A DNA stretch of 48,132 nt from Parachitinimonas caeni (GTDB taxonomy: Bacteria > Pseudomonadota > Gammaproteobacteria > Burkholderiales > Chitinimonadaceae): positions 1 through 48,132 of the forward strand of contig NZ_JARRAF010000036.1 of NCBI RefSeq assembly GCF_030129945.1, in the 5' to 3' direction. Position 1 is the stretch's first letter, and the number at the start of each line of letters is the position of its first letter. The notes under the pieces are model-generated. The model saw nothing but the letters and a program-made list of their open reading frames with translations, was not told the DNA's origin and ran no database searches. Below are positions 8,023-17,481 of this stretch, piece after piece. Both the position numbers and the translations under genes were made by a program.

Positions 8023-8048
8023 GGAGGCGCGATGCGCCTCCTTTTGTT
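8023..8048 (+). terminator. Intrinsic terminator after prs
   Basis: The stem GGAGGCGC/GCGCCTCC has the loop GAT and is followed by TTTTGTTT. It is 19 bases past the prs stop. Confidence 0.92.
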
Positions 8049-8093
8049 TGGCGTAATCTGGTCGCGGATTGCGCTTGTTAATCGGAGGTTGTT

Positions 8094-8678
8094 ATGAAGT
8101 TTGAAGTTATTGCCGCTAGCCGTGACGTACAGGGTACTGGAGCGAGCCGCCGCCTGCGTCGTACTGGTAAGGTTCCTGCAATTGTTTACGGTGCTAACCA
8201 AGAGCCGAAGGCTATTGAGTTGGATCACAATGCGATGTACTACGCATTGCAAGCTGAAGCTTTCCACGCTTCCATTCTGGATCTGGTTGTTGACGGCAAG
8301 TCTGAAAAGGCCTTGCTGCGTAGCGCTCAGTACCATCCATGGAAGCAGCAGATTCTGCACATCGACTTTCAGCGTGTAGATCCTACTCAGAAGATTCACA
8401 TCAAGGTGCCATTCCACTTTATCAATGGTGATGTGGCTCCTGGTGTTAAGACTGGTGGTGGTACTGTTGCTCACGTTGCTACTGATGCAGATGTATCTTG
8501 CCTGCCAAGTCAGTTGCCAGAGTTCATTACTGTTGATTTGAAGGATCTGCAAGCCGGTCAGTCGATCCATTTGTCAGACATTGCTCTGCCTGAAGGTCTT
8601 GAATTTGTTACCCTCAAGCATGGTGACAACGCTACTGTTGTTTCGATCATCGCTCCTAAGGGTGGTTCGGCCGAGTAA
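8094..8678 (+). CDS. rplY: 50S ribosomal protein L25, long Ctc form
   Basis: L25 binds 5S rRNA in the large ribosomal subunit. The product is 194 residues, so it is the long (Ctc/TL5) form with an extra C-terminal beta domain, not the ~95-residue E. coli form. The N-terminal domain shows GTGASRRLRRTGKVPAIVYG and the later RVDPTQKIHIKVPFHF. The C domain includes SIHLSDIALPEG. GGAGG at 8083-8087 precedes the ATG. The gene is bounded by terminators on both sides, with pth directly after, an order common in proteobacteria (prs-rplY-pth-ychF). Confidence 0.97.
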   Translation: MKFEVIAASRDVQGTGASRRLRRTGKVPAIVYGANQEPKAIELDHNAMYYALQAEAFHASILDLVVDGKSEKALLRSAQYHPWKQQILHIDFQRVDPTQKIHIKVPFHFINGDVAPGVKTGGGTVAHVATDADVSCLPSQLPEFITVDLKDLQAGQSIHLSDIALPEGLEFVTLKHGDNATVVSIIAPKGGSAE

Positions 8679-8703
8679 GCTTGGCTTGAATCAAGAAATC
8701 AGG

Positions 8704-8730
8704 AACGGCTCGCCAAGGCGGGCCGTTTTG
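8704..8730 (+). terminator. Intrinsic terminator after rplY
   Basis: An 11-bp stem, AACGGCTCGCC with GGCGGGCCGTT (one T-G pair), has an AA loop and is followed by TTG. The T-run is short, so some read-through into pth is likely. Confidence 0.8.
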
Positions 8731-8749
8731 TCGTTTGAAGGAAGGTTTC

Positions 8750-9376
8750 ATGTCGCAAACGGTGATTCGGCTGGTAGTTGGTTTGGGAAATCCCGGCGCT
8801 GAATATGTTGATACACGGCACAATGCCGGCTTCTGGTGGGTAGATGCACTGGCGCATGATTTAAAGTGTGAGCTTCGTCCTGAAACCAAATTCCACGGAC
8901 AGGCCGGAAAGGCCCGGTCCGGAGATGGAGAAGTTTGGCTGCTGCAGCCTATGACTTACATGAATCGTTCGGGGCATGCAGTGGCGGCCATTGCGCGTTT
9001 CTACAAGATTTTGCCGGAAGAAATTCTGGTGGTGCATGATGAGCTGGATCTGCTGCCAGGGGAATCGAAACTCAAACAGGGGGGTAGCCATGCTGGGCAC
9101 AATGGCTTGCGCGATATACAAGCTATGCTGGGTAGCCCCAATTTCTGGCGCTTGAGGATTGGAATTGGCCATCCGCGGACACTGGGTTTGAATCAACCTG
9201 TCGCAGATTTTGTGCTGCACCGCCCCAGGCAACCAGAGCAACCGCAAATCGATGATGCGATCGCGAGAACGCTGAATGCCTGGAAGTGGTTGTCCCAGGG
9301 GGATTTTGCCAAGGCGACTATGACAATCAATACCAAGCCAAAATCCAAGCCGACTACTGCTGACAAATCAGCCTGA
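8750..9376 (+). CDS. pth: Peptidyl-tRNA hydrolase
   Basis: Pth releases tRNA from peptidyl-tRNAs dropped by stalled ribosomes. The product is 208 residues, with the catalytic histidine 24 in DTRHNAGF and Asn14 in [21 protein letters not shown] and [12 protein letters not shown] are the other substrate-contact motifs. The tail is rich in Lys and Thr. ATG 8750 is chosen over the in-frame TTG at 8735 because GAAGGAAGG (8738-8746) sits directly upstream. ychF follows after 37 bases. Confidence 0.97.
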   Translation: MSQTVIRLVVGLGNPGAEYVDTRHNAGFWWVDALAHDLKCELRPETKFHGQAGKARSGDGEVWLLQPMTYMNRSGHAVAAIARFYKILPEEILVVHDELDLLPGESKLKQGGSHAGHNGLRDIQAMLGSPNFWRLRIGIGHPRTLGLNQPVADFVLHRPRQPEQPQIDDAIARTLNAWKWLSQGDFAKATMTINTKPKSKPTTADKSA

Positions 9377-9413
9377 ACGACAAATCGCAACCGTTTTTCA
9401 CAAAGGAACACCC

Positions 9414-10505
9414 ATGAGTCTTAAATGCGGCATTGTTGGGCTGCCCAATGTTGGCAAATCCACCTTATTCAATGCGTTGACCAAAGCAGGCATTGCGGCT
9501 GAAAACTACCCATTCTGTACTATCGAGCCCAATGTAGGCATCGTCGAAGTACCGGATCCGCGCTTGGCCGAATTATCGAAAATCGTAAATCCACAAAAAG
9601 TTCAGCCTGCCATTGTAGAGTTTGTCGATATCGCGGGCTTGGTCAAAGGTGCTAGCAAGGGTGAGGGTTTGGGTAACCAATTCCTGGCGAATATTCGCGA
9701 AACCGATGCAATTGTGAATGTTGTACGTTGCTTTGATGATGAAAATGTCGTGCATGTGGCTGGGCAGGTCGATCCCATTGCAGATATTGAAGTGATCGTG
9801 ACGGAACTGGCTCTGGCAGATCTGACCGCCGTCGAGAAGGCTATCCAGCGTGAAGGTAAGCGTGCCAAGTCAGGCGATAAAGAAGCTCAGAAGCTGGTGG
9901 CGGCTTGCGAAAAGTTGCTGCCACATTTGAATGAAGGCAAGCCGGCACGGACGCTCGCATTGGGTGAAGAAGATCTGGCACTGCTCAAACCCTTGTGCCT
10001 ACTGACAATCAAGCCTGCAATGTACGTTGGCAATGTGCTTGAAGACGGTATGGAGAACAATCCGCATCTGGAACGGCTACGTGCTCACGCCGCAAAAGAA
10101 GGGGCGCCTGTTGTGGCGTTGTGCGCCAAGATTGAGGCAGAACTGGCCGATTTGGATGAGGACGACAAAGTAGCATTCCTGGCAGATCTCGGTCTGGAGG
10201 AGTCTGGCCTGAATCGCTTGATCCGGGCGGGTTACAAGCTGCTTGGCCTGCAGACCTACTTCACGGCAGGCGTAAAAGAAGTCCGCGCCTGGACCATCCA
10301 CGTTGGAGATACTGCACCGCAGGCTGCTGGAGTGATCCACACCGACTTCGAGCGCGGTTTCATTCGGGCCCAAACTATTTCGTATGCGGATTACATCAGC
10401 TACAAGGGTGAGCAAGGTGCTAAAGAGGCCGGCAAGATGCGCTCTGAAGGCAAAGAGTATGTTGTGCAGGATGGAGATGTGATGAATTTTCTGTTCAACG
10501 TCTAA
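9414..10505 (+). CDS. ychF: Redox-regulated ATPase YchF (OLA1 family)
   Basis: The product is 363 residues, the standard length. The N-terminal P-loop domain has [14 protein letters not shown] (about residues 8-21) and the switch motif [12 protein letters not shown]. The family is unusual among Obg-like P-loop proteins in preferring ATP. A coiled-coil insert occupies about residues 130-200. The C-terminal TGS domain (about 280-363) ends with [11 protein letters not shown]. It binds ribosomes and affects translation and oxidative-stress responses in other bacteria. It is commonly paired with pth, as here. Confidence 0.97.
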   Translation: MSLKCGIVGLPNVGKSTLFNALTKAGIAAENYPFCTIEPNVGIVEVPDPRLAELSKIVNPQKVQPAIVEFVDIAGLVKGASKGEGLGNQFLANIRETDAIVNVVRCFDDENVVHVAGQVDPIADIEVIVTELALADLTAVEKAIQREGKRAKSGDKEAQKLVAACEKLLPHLNEGKPARTLALGEEDLALLKPLCLLTIKPAMYVGNVLEDGMENNPHLERLRAHAAKEGAPVVALCAKIEAELADLDEDDKVAFLADLGLEESGLNRLIRAGYKLLGLQTYFTAGVKEVRAWTIHVGDTAPQAAGVIHTDFERGFIRAQTISYADYISYKGEQGAKEAGKMRSEGKEYVVQDGDVMNFLFNV

Positions 10506-10534
10506 TACTGCAAACTCCTTGCTGGAAGTACAGA

Positions 10535-10560
10535 CCCTGCCTCGGCGGGGTTTTTTGTTT
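10535..10560 (+). terminator. Intrinsic terminator after ychF
   Basis: The stem CCCTGC/GCGGGG has the loop CTCG and is followed by TTTTTTGTTT. It separates ychF from the convergent LysR-type gene. Confidence 0.85.
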
Positions 10561-10600
10561 TCAGGGGTGTTGGATTGCTATACAGGTGGGGTAGATGGGT

Positions 10601-11500
10601 TCAGGCGTGGCTGACAGATTGGGAGGCATCTGCCTCCAGCCATTCGCAGAAGCTGGTGATGGCTGGGTCGTTCATCAGGGCTCGCGGGATAATCCAGCAA
10701 TAGCCTCGTACCGAAACCTGTGGGCCGGGGAGTGGAGCGACCAGCATGCCGCTGGCGATTTTCGCCTGCATCATTGGCAAGGGGCCCAGGGTGATGCCCC
10801 AGCCATCGATTGCTGCCTGTAGAGCGAGGTAGAAGTGATCGAACTGCTGAGTGGCGGCGGGCTTCAGATCTGGAATGCCAGCGAGGGTCTGCCAGCGTTG
10901 CCACGCGGTAGGCCGGGTATCAGCAATCAGTAGCGTGTGTCTGGCAAGATCGGCTGGCTCCCTGATTGGTAGACGCTCCAGCAGGGCAGGGCTGCATAGT
11001 GGAAGCTCCGACTCATTGAGAAACGGCTTGACGATGTATCCGGGCCAGTCTCCAGGGCCGCGCCGGATGGCGATGTCGAATGGCGTATCCAGACGGCTGA
11101 TATCCCGGTCCGATGTCACCATGCGTAATTCAATTTCAGGGTGACTGCGCTGGAATTCTGGCAAATGAGGCAAGAGCCAATGCATTGCCAGGGTGGGCGT
11201 TGAGTTGACCACAAGACGCCGCTGCCGGTTGGGTTGCATGACCTCGGCAGTGGCATTGGCAATCAGATCCAGCCCATCTTGAATCTGCACCAGATAGCGC
11301 CAGCCAGAGTCGGTGAGTTTCACCCGTCGGCCTGTGCGTTCAAACAAGGTGACTCCCAGCCATGCCTCCAGCTGTTTGATCTGTTTGCTGATGGCACCGT
11401 GTGTGACAAAAAGTTCATCGGCGGCGGTGGAGAAACTGCCGAGACGTGCTGCGGCTTCAAAAGCACGCAGGGCATTCAGCGGGGGAAGTGACTGGCTCAT
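10601..11500 (-). CDS. LysR-type transcriptional regulator
   Basis: The product is 299 residues. The N-terminal winged helix-turn-helix spans about residues 7-66 (NALRAFEAAARLGSF, then GAISKQIKQLEAWLG and LFERTGRRVKLTDSG). The remainder is the two-lobed effector domain (RRLVVNSTPTLAMHWLLPHL onward, with DIAIRRGPGDWP). The pattern resembles the GcvA/AmpR-like branch, but the effector cannot be read from sequence. The gene is divergent from acnB with a 205-base intergenic region, so acnB and the regulator itself are plausible targets. A 21-base palindrome covers its start codon region (11500-11520). Confidence 0.93.
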   Translation of the reverse strand: MSQSLPPLNALRAFEAAARLGSFSTAADELFVTHGAISKQIKQLEAWLGVTLFERTGRRVKLTDSGWRYLVQIQDGLDLIANATAEVMQPNRQRRLVVNSTPTLAMHWLLPHLPEFQRSHPEIELRMVTSDRDISRLDTPFDIAIRRGPGDWPGYIVKPFLNESELPLCSPALLERLPIREPADLARHTLLIADTRPTAWQRWQTLAGIPDLKPAATQQFDHFYLALQAAIDGWGITLGPLPMMQAKIASGMLVAPLPGPQVSVRGYCWIIPRALMNDPAITSFCEWLEADASQSVSHA

Positions 11501-11520
11501 TGTGTGATTTTATCTCACAA
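11500..11520. promoter_or_regulatory. Palindromic candidate operator at the LysR gene start
   Basis: Arms TTGTGTGAT (11500-11508) and ATCTCACAA (11512-11520) match at 8 of 9 positions around TTT. It overlaps the first base of the regulator ATG and lies about 185 bases before acnB. The shape (dyad with T-N11-A spacing) fits a LysR-type binding box and would block translation or transcription of the regulator gene itself. It resembles a CRP half-site pair, but the spacing is one base too long for CRP. Confidence 0.45.
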
Positions 11521-11705
11521 GTGATGTGGCGATTACTCGTTTGTGTCCAACATGGCAAAAGCGTAATCTTCGTTCATCAAACCCTTTGGGCTGGCTGTGC
11601 AGATTCCTTCGAGAAGATGCTTATTTCAGGCTATACCAATTAAAATTCCGGGTTTACTGGCACTCCGAGTGCCCTTCCTTGCTTAATTCTTCGAAAGGTC
11701 AAGCC

Positions 11706-14300
11706 ATGCTAGAAGCCTATCGCCAGCACGTTGCAGAGCGTGCCGCTCTCGGCATTCCCCCGCTACCACTTTCCGCTCAGCAGGTTGCTGATCTGGTTGA
11801 GCTGCTGAAGACGCCCCCGACAGGTGAAGAAAGTGCGCTGGTAGAACTGATCACTCATCGCGTTCCCCCGGGTGTGGATGATGCCGCCAAGGTTAAGGCC
11901 TCATTCTTGGCCTCCGTGGCCGATGGCCATACCAAAAGCCCCCTTATCGACCGTGCTCATGCCACGCGTTTGCTTGGCACCATGGTTGGCGGTTACAACG
12001 TCAAGCCGCTGATTGATTTGTTGGCGGACGCTGAAGTTGGTGGCATTGCAGCTGAGGGTCTGAAGAAGACCCTGCTGGTATTCGATTATTTCCACGATGT
12101 CAAAACCCTGGCTGATGGTGGCAATGCAAATGCCAAGGCGGTATTGCAGAGCTGGGCGGATGCGGAATGGTTTACCAGCCGGCCAGAGGTAGAGCAAAAG
12201 ATTACCGTCACCGTATTCAAGGTGCCGGGCGAAACCAATACTGACGACTTATCGCCAGCGCCCGACGCTTGGAGCCGTCCTGACATTCCGCTGCATTATC
12301 TGGCTATGTTGAAAAACACCCGTCCCGACGCGGCGTTCAAGCCTGAGGAGGATGGCAAGCGTGGCCCAATGGCTTTCATTGATGAGCTGAAGAAAAAAGG
12401 TCATCTGGTTGCCTATGTAGGGGACGTGGTTGGTACAGGTTCTAGCCGCAAGTCCGCTACCAACTCGGTAGTGTGGGCGACCGGCCAGGATATTCCGTTT
12501 GTGCCCAACAAGCGTTTTGGTGGGGTGACGCTGGGTGGCAAGATTGCGCCGATCTTCTTCAACACGCAGGAAGACTCCGGTTCTCTGCCGATTGAGGTGG
12601 ATGTTTCCAAGTTGGAAATGGGCGATGTCATCGACGTCTATCCGTACTCCGGAAAAATCGAGAAGAATGGCGCTGTCGTTGCAGAATTCGCCCTGAAGAG
12701 CGAGGTGATTCTGGATGAAGTGCGCGCGGGTGGCCGTATCAACCTGATTATCGGTCGCGGCCTGACTTCCAAGGCCCGTGAGGCGCTGGGTTTGCCAGTT
12801 TCCAATGTATTCCGTTTGCCTAAGGCGCCGGTTGATTCCGGTCGTGGTTTCTCGTTGGCACAGAAAATGGTTGGCCGCGCCTGTGGTCTGCCAGAAGGTC
12901 AAGGCGTGCGCCCCGGTACCTACTGTGAGCCTAAGATGACTACTGTTGGTTCGCAAGACACCACCGGCCCGATGACTCGTGACGAGTTGAAGGACTTGGC
13001 GTGCCTTGGATTCAGCGCCGACATGGTTATGCAATCGTTCTGTCATACCGCTGCTTATCCGAAGCCGGTTGATGTGAAGATGCACAAGGAGCTGCCGGCC
13101 TTCATCAGTACCCGTGGCGGTGTTGCATTGCGCCCAGGTGATGGCGTAATCCACAGCTGGTTGAACCGTTTGCTGCTGCCGGATACCGTGGGCACTGGCG
13201 GAGATTCACATACCCGTTTCCCGATTGGTATTTCCTTTCCTGCTGGTTCGGGTTTGGTAGCCTTTGCTGCGGCAACGGGCGTGATGCCACTCGATATGCC
13301 GGAATCTGTTCTGGTTCGCTTCAAGGGCAAAATGCAGCCTGGCGTAACCTTGCGTGATCTGGTCAATGCCATTCCGCTGTATGCCATCAAGCAAGGTTTG
13401 CTGACTGTTGCCAAGGCTGGCAAGAAAAATATCTTTTCTGGCCGTATTCTGGAAATCGAAGGTCTGCCCGATCTGAAGGTTGAGCAGGCATTTGAGCTGT
13501 CTGATGCATCGGCTGAACGTTCCGCAGCAGGCTGCACAGTACACCTCGATAAGGCACCGATCATTGAGTACATGACGTCGAATATCACGTTGATGAAGAC
13601 GATGATTGCGAATGGTTATCAGGATGCCCGCACGCTGGAGCGCCGTATCAAGGCAATGGAAGCCTGGATTGCCAAGCCGGAGTTGCTGAAGGGGGATGCC
13701 GATGCTGAGTATGCAGCAGTGATCGAAATTGATCTGGCAGACATTCACGAGCCAATTGTTGCGTGCCCGAATGATCCCGATGACGTGAAGACCTTGAGCG
13801 AAGTCGCTGGAGCCAAGATTGATGAAGTGTTCATTGGTTCGTGCATGACCAACATCGGTCATTTCCGTGCCGCATCCAAGCTGCTGGAAGGCAAACGGGA
13901 TATTCCTGTGAAGCTCTGGGTGGCACCGCCTACCAAGATGGATGCCGAACAGCTGACCAATGAAGGCCACTACGGTACCTTTGGCACGGCGGGCGCCCGG
14001 ATGGAAATGCCAGGATGTTCTTTGTGTATGGGCAATCAGGCGCAGGTGAAGGAAGGGGCAACGGTTATGTCTACTTCTACACGTAACTTCCCGAATCGCT
14101 TAGGCAAGAACTCCAATGTCTACCTTGGTTCGGCTGAGCTGGCTGCCATTTGCTCCAAGCTGGGCCGCATCCCGACCAAAGAAGAGTACATGGCCGATAT
14201 TGGTGTTTTGAATGCCAAGGCGAGTGAGGTTTACAGATACATGAACTTCAATGAGATCAAGGATTATCAAGATCTCGCTGACACTGTCGCGGTAAAGTAA
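11706..14300 (+). CDS. acnB: Aconitate hydratase B
   Basis: AcnB interconverts citrate and isocitrate in the TCA cycle and can also take part in 2-methylcitrate metabolism. The product is 864 residues, close to the E. coli length. The order is AcnB type: N-terminal HEAT-like helical domain (about 1-160), the swivelling domain (about 165-380, with [15 protein letters not shown]), then the catalytic domains. The [4Fe-4S] cluster ligands are Cys713 ([11 protein letters not shown]), Cys771 and Cys774 (CSLCMGNQ). Other active-site phrases are [11 protein letters not shown] and [10 protein letters not shown]. The open frame continues 180 bases upstream, but [12 protein letters not shown] at 11706 is the family N terminus, with GAAAGGT at 11691-11697. 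A terminator follows at 14350. Confidence 0.97.
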   Translation: MLEAYRQHVAERAALGIPPLPLSAQQVADLVELLKTPPTGEESALVELITHRVPPGVDDAAKVKASFLASVADGHTKSPLIDRAHATRLLGTMVGGYNVKPLIDLLADAEVGGIAAEGLKKTLLVFDYFHDVKTLADGGNANAKAVLQSWADAEWFTSRPEVEQKITVTVFKVPGETNTDDLSPAPDAWSRPDIPLHYLAMLKNTRPDAAFKPEEDGKRGPMAFIDELKKKGHLVAYVGDVVGTGSSRKSATNSVVWATGQDIPFVPNKRFGGVTLGGKIAPIFFNTQEDSGSLPIEVDVSKLEMGDVIDVYPYSGKIEKNGAVVAEFALKSEVILDEVRAGGRINLIIGRGLTSKAREALGLPVSNVFRLPKAPVDSGRGFSLAQKMVGRACGLPEGQGVRPGTYCEPKMTTVGSQDTTGPMTRDELKDLACLGFSADMVMQSFCHTAAYPKPVDVKMHKELPAFISTRGGVALRPGDGVIHSWLNRLLLPDTVGTGGDSHTRFPIGISFPAGSGLVAFAAATGVMPLDMPESVLVRFKGKMQPGVTLRDLVNAIPLYAIKQGLLTVAKAGKKNIFSGRILEIEGLPDLKVEQAFELSDASAERSAAGCTVHLDKAPIIEYMTSNITLMKTMIANGYQDARTLERRIKAMEAWIAKPELLKGDADAEYAAVIEIDLADIHEPIVACPNDPDDVKTLSEVAGAKIDEVFIGSCMTNIGHFRAASKLLEGKRDIPVKLWVAPPTKMDAEQLTNEGHYGTFGTAGARMEMPGCSLCMGNQAQVKEGATVMSTSTRNFPNRLGKNSNVYLGSAELAAICSKLGRIPTKEEYMADIGVLNAKASEVYRYMNFNEIKDYQDLADTVAVK

Positions 14301-14349
14301 ACCGATTAGCAGAGGCGCCCCGAATTCGGGGTGTGCTGATCTCAAACTT

Positions 14350-14376
14350 GGCCCTGCCGATGGCGGGGCCTTTTTA
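14350..14376 (+). terminator. Intrinsic terminator after acnB
   Basis: A 9-bp stem, GGCCCTGCC with GGCGGGGCC (one T-G pair), has the loop GAT and is followed by TTTTTATT. A second hairpin (GCCCCGAATTCGGGGT, around 14315-14332) lies just upstream without a T-run. Confidence 0.9.
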
Positions 14377-14429
14377 TTGGTTCAAAGACGATGGTAATTC
14401 CCCATTTTTAAAGGGGATCAGAAGTAGGG

Positions 14430-15230
14430 TCAGGTGGCTATGGCCAGCCGCTGTTTTGGAATGATGCCGCCCAAGGCTATATTCGGGCGTTCATGATGGC
14501 GAAGCCAGAGCCAGCGCGTTGCGTGCTCCTGAACCTCGGAGATCGCTCGAACAGGTGATGACCCAGCCAATCATAGCGGACGGTGTGGTTAACTCGATCA
14601 ATGTATGTGTATGCGTTTTGCTGCGGCTTGCCGAGCTGAATGCGGCCCAGCCGAATGCCGCTTTTCAGCACCCGGTCGGTCAGCTCCTTACCAAGGTACT
14701 CCGGGCCGTTGTCACTGCGGATGGCAGCTGGCTTCCCTCGCCATTCGATGACCTGCTCAAGGGCACGCATAATCCGTTCGGTTGGTAAGGACAGATCAAT
14801 ATCCATCGCCAGCGCCTCGCGGTTGAAGTTATCAATAATGTTCAGTAACCGGAAATTGCGCCCATCAGCCAGTTGGTCATGCATGACGTCCATCGCCAGG
14901 ATTGATTGATCGTTGCAGGCGCGGCCAGCGGCCCCAGTCGGTTGCGTACGATTCGTTTGCGCGATTTATACGCAAATTGAGCTTAAGCTCGTGATGGATG
15001 CGATATACCAGCTTGTGATTCCAGAGGTAGCCTTGCACGTTGCGCAGGAACAGAAAGCACAGACCATGCGTCGAGCGGATCAGGTGGTCGGCGATCTGGA
15101 CATGCTCTGACGAGCCGTTTGCCTGATAGCGGTAGCAGGATTCGCTGATTCCGAACGCCGAACAGGCCATTCGGATACCTATCCCCCGGTCTGGTGTTTC
15201 ACGGCTTGGAGCGCGAGATGGCTTCAACAT
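14430..15230 (-). pseudogene. Decayed IS3-family transposase OrfB
   Basis: Pieces of an IS3-type DDE integrase can be read on the minus strand in changing frames. The N-terminal piece (15230 downward) contains CSAFGISESCYRYQ and GLCFLFLRNVQGY. The catalytic core (14893 downward) contains [35 protein letters not shown] and GKPQQNAY. The last piece ([21 protein letters not shown], in part) is in another frame and ends LAIAT-stop at 14430-14432. I count at least three frame changes, near 14970, 14905 and 14545, and a small deletion before GLCF where relatives carry a longer stretch. Not functional. Confidence 0.85.
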
Positions 15231-15418
15231 TTTTTTTAAGGGCGTCCCTGACGACCTCTGCCTTTAGCCGCTCTTCGGCATACCTCTTCTTCTGCCGGGC
15301 ATTCTCGGCTTCCAGCTCTGTGAGCGGAGTCATCAGCGAGGCATCCATGCCGCCTACTCCCTGCTTCAGCACCGCCTGGATCTGGCTGTCCGCAAACCTA
15401 GATCTTTGTATCTGAGAG
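15199..15418 (-). pseudogene. Internally deleted IS3-family OrfA
   Basis: The minus strand reads RFADSQIQAVLKQG, then jumps directly to VGGMDASLMTPL and LEAENARQKKRYAEERLKAE. In intact relatives the DNA-binding helix-turn-helix lies between these two pieces, so about 20 or more codons are missing without loss of frame. The leucine-zipper-like C-terminal part and the overlap with OrfB are kept. No start codon is evident at the upstream edge (RSRF preceded by QIQ). Together with the OrfB relic this is one dead element; I could not identify its terminal repeats with confidence. Confidence 0.75.
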
Positions 15419-15420
15419 AA

Positions 15421-15723
15421 CTCCCTCTATTCGACAAAATTCTATTTATGATCTCTGCGATTCTTCGGGGGGCAAGACGAAGAGGAGCGAAGGGTAATGG
15501 CTGATGGTAGCCAAGCGAATCAATGGCTGAGAAAAGTATGCATGTTCAGTGCGGCTTACGGATTGAACAACGCAAATAGACATCGCATTGATCAAGGTTC
15601 AAAGATAAATATGATTGAGTTTTGTTTTTCAATAATTTGATTTATTATCAATTGGTTGGGTGAGTTTTTCGTGGTTAAGACAAGCGAGGCGTACGAAAAG
15701 AGGAATAAATTTCAAAAAAAGCT
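15421..15723. other. Gene-poor AT-rich stretch between IS relic and tRNA operon
   Basis: No recognised gene lies here. The only ORF with a plausible ribosome-binding site is at 15497-15640 on the plus strand: 47 codons, preceded by AGGAG and AAGGG, product starting MADGSQANQWLRKV, not recognised and probably chance. From about 15600 the sequence becomes strongly AT-rich, as is common upstream of strong stable-RNA promoters (UP-element-like), and it ends at the promoter at 15724. Confidence 0.5.
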
Positions 15724-15752
15724 TTGACAACTCTTTCCTGTTTCTCCATAAT
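15724..15752 (+). promoter_or_regulatory. Sigma70-type promoter of the tRNA-tufA operon
   Basis: The -35 box is TTGACA (15724-15729, consensus) and the -10 box is CATAAT (15747-15752, five of six), with the ideal 17-base spacer. A-rich sequence (TTTCAAAAAAAG) sits directly upstream of the -35 box like an UP element. Transcription would begin just before tRNA-Tyr at 15766. Confidence 0.85.
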
Positions 15753-15765
15753 GCACAGCTCTTCA

Positions 15766-15850
15766 GGAGGGATTCCCGAGCGGTCAAAGGGATCAGACTG
15801 TAAATCTGACGGCTCTGCCTTCGAAGGTTCGAATCCTTCTCCCTCCACCA
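15766..15850 (+). tRNA. tRNA-Tyr (GUA)
   Basis: An 85-base class II tRNA with a long variable arm. The acceptor GGAGGGA pairs with TCCCTCC, the anticodon loop CTGTAAA holds GTA, the T loop is TTCGAAT, and CCA is encoded. It is the first gene of the tRNA-tuf transcription unit. Confidence 0.97.
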
Positions 15851-15909
15851 AAGTAATTTGCGGTGTGAAGAATGGTCTGTGCGGTTGGATCATGTTCAGG
15901 CTCTCGTGT

Positions 15910-15983
15910 GCGGGTGTAGCTCAATGGTAGAGCAGAAGCCTTCCAAGCTTACGACGAGGGTTCGATTCCCTTCACCCGCTCCA
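15910..15983 (+). tRNA. tRNA-Gly (UCC)
   Basis: A 74-base cloverleaf. The acceptor GCGGGTG pairs with CACCCGC. The anticodon loop CTTCCAA reads TCC. CCA is encoded. It lies 59 bases after tRNA-Tyr, and this Tyr-Gly-Thr-tuf order is widespread in proteobacteria. Confidence 0.96.
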
Positions 15984-15995
15984 GCTTTGCGGAAT

Positions 15996-16070
<75 letters not shown>

Positions 16071-16110
16071 TTCGCTTGATAGTTTCAGGCTTTCAAATCA
16101 AGGAAATATC

Positions 16111-17301
16111 ATGGCAAAAGAGAAGTTTGAGCGGACGAAGCCGCATGTGAACGTAGGGACTATTGGTCACGTAGATCATGGAAAGACCACGTTGACCGCA
16201 GCGATTACAACCATCTTGTCACGCAAGTTTGGCGGTATTGCAAAAGCTTACGATCAAATTGATAGTGCTCCGGAAGAAAAGGCGCGTGGTATTACGATTA
16301 ATACCGCGCACGTTGAGTATGAGACTGAGAATCGCCACTATGCTCACGTAGATTGCCCTGGCCATGCTGATTATGTGAAGAACATGATTACGGGTGCGGC
16401 CCAGATGGATGGTGCGATTTTGGTTGTGTCGGCTGCTGATGGTCCGATGCCTCAGACTCGGGAGCATATTCTGTTGGCTCGCCAGGTGGGTGTTCCTTAT
16501 ATCATCGTGTTCATGAATAAGTGTGACATGGTTGATGATGCTGAGCTGCTTGAACTGGTTGAGATGGAAGTTCGTGAGCTTCTTTCGAAGTATGATTTCC
16601 CTGGTGATGACATTCCTATCATCAAGGGTTCTGCGCTGAAGGCTTTGGAAGGTGATCAGTCTGAGGTGGGTGAGCCGGCAATTTTCCGTTTGGCAGAAGC
16701 GCTGGATACTTACATTCCTCAGCCTGAGCGAGCCGTAGATGGCGCTTTCCTGATGCCGGTTGAGGATGTGTTCTCGATTTCCGGTCGGGGTACGGTTGTG
16801 ACTGGCCGTGTTGAGCGCGGTATTGTTAAGGTTGGCGAAGAAATTGAAATTGTTGGCATTCGCGCCACCCAAAAGACGACTTGTACTGGTGTGGAGATGT
16901 TCCGCAAGTTGTTGGATCAGGGTCAGGCGGGTGACAATATTGGTGCCTTGCTTCGCGGTACTAAACGTGAAGATGTTGAGCGTGGTCAAGTATTGGCGAA
17001 GCCGGGTAGTATCACTCCGCACACGAAGTTTGCTGCAGAAGTCTATGTTTTGAGCAAAGATGAAGGAGGCCGTCATACCCCGTTCTTTAATGGGTATCGC
17101 CCTCAGTTCTACTTCCGCACGACCGATGTTACTGGATCGGTTGAATTGCCTGCAGGTACGGAGATGGTCATGCCGGGTGACAACGTTGCGATTACTGTGT
17201 CGTTGATTGCTCCGATTGCGATGGAGCAAGGTTTGCGGTTTGCTATTCGTGAAGGTGGCCGTACCGTTGGTGCGGGCGTTGTGTCGAAAGTGTTGGAATA
17301 A
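16111..17301 (+). CDS. tufA: Elongation factor Tu, first copy
   Basis: EF-Tu brings aminoacyl-tRNA to the ribosome as a GTP complex. The product is 396 residues. GTPase motifs are GHVDHGKT (19-26), DCPGHADY and NKCDMVDD, followed by the two beta-barrel domains ([13 protein letters not shown] and [13 protein letters not shown]). AAGGAAA precedes the ATG. The gene lies in the tRNA operon, as usual. Apart from one silent change (ACC at 17263-17265, ACT in the other copy) I see no difference from the second tuf gene at 32665. The A/B label is arbitrary. Confidence 0.98.
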   Translation: MAKEKFERTKPHVNVGTIGHVDHGKTTLTAAITTILSRKFGGIAKAYDQIDSAPEEKARGITINTAHVEYETENRHYAHVDCPGHADYVKNMITGAAQMDGAILVVSAADGPMPQTREHILLARQVGVPYIIVFMNKCDMVDDAELLELVEMEVRELLSKYDFPGDDIPIIKGSALKALEGDQSEVGEPAIFRLAEALDTYIPQPERAVDGAFLMPVEDVFSISGRGTVVTGRVERGIVKVGEEIEIVGIRATQKTTCTGVEMFRKLLDQGQAGDNIGALLRGTKREDVERGQVLAKPGSITPHTKFAAEVYVLSKDEGGRHTPFFNGYRPQFYFRTTDVTGSVELPAGTEMVMPGDNVAITVSLIAPIAMEQGLRFAIREGGRTVGAGVVSKVLE

Positions 17302-17321
17302 AAGACTTTTTTTGACTTTTT

Positions 17322-17397
17322 AGGCGAGTAGCTCAATTGGCAGAGCACCGGTCTCCAAAACCGGGGGTTGGGGGTTCGAGGCCCTCCTCGCCTGCCA
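17322..17397 (+). tRNA. tRNA-Trp (CCA)
   Basis: A 76-base cloverleaf between tuf and secE. The acceptor AGGCGAG pairs with CTCGCCT, the anticodon stem ACCGG/CCGGG-like pairing encloses TCTCCAAAA (anticodon CCA), and the 3' CCA is encoded. This placement before secE is conserved in proteobacteria. Confidence 0.95.
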
Positions 17398-17417
17398 GAA
17401 TGTCATATAATCTTAGC

Positions 17418-17448
17418 TGGCCGTTTCCTGATTTTTTGGAAGCGGCCA
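17418..17448 (+). other. Hairpin between tRNA-Trp and secE
   Basis: An 11-bp stem, TGGCCGTTTCC with GGAAGCGGCCA (one T-G pair), has the 9-base loop TGATTTTTT. The T-run is in the loop, so it is not a normal terminator. It may be a processing or stability element separating tRNA-Trp from the secE message. A TATAAT-like hexamer occurs at 17406-17411 but has no -35 box. Confidence 0.5.
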
Positions 17449-17481
17449 ACTCATATGTACTGCTGAAATGCGGTTGCTTAG

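Noticed and set aside
11501-11520. CRP-binding site upstream of acnB
   Set aside because: TGTGA and TCACA are seven bases apart instead of six, and the site is on the start of the divergent gene, far from acnB.
11526-11705. 60-residue N-terminal extension of AcnB
   Set aside because: Not seen in the family as known to me. ATG 11706 has a ribosome-binding site and gives the standard N terminus.
12249-13970. Antisense ORFs of 254-301 residues within acnB
   Set aside because: No family features. acnB itself is complete and conserved on the other strand, so these are shadows.
16219-17229. Long antisense ORFs across both tuf genes (336 and 444 residues)
   Set aside because: They are mirror frames of a highly biased coding sequence, have no ribosome-binding site or known domain, and occur at both copies simply because the copies are identical.
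17302-17321. Terminator between tuf and tRNA-Trp
   Set aside because: There is a T-run (CTTTTTTTGACTTTTT) but no stem before it.
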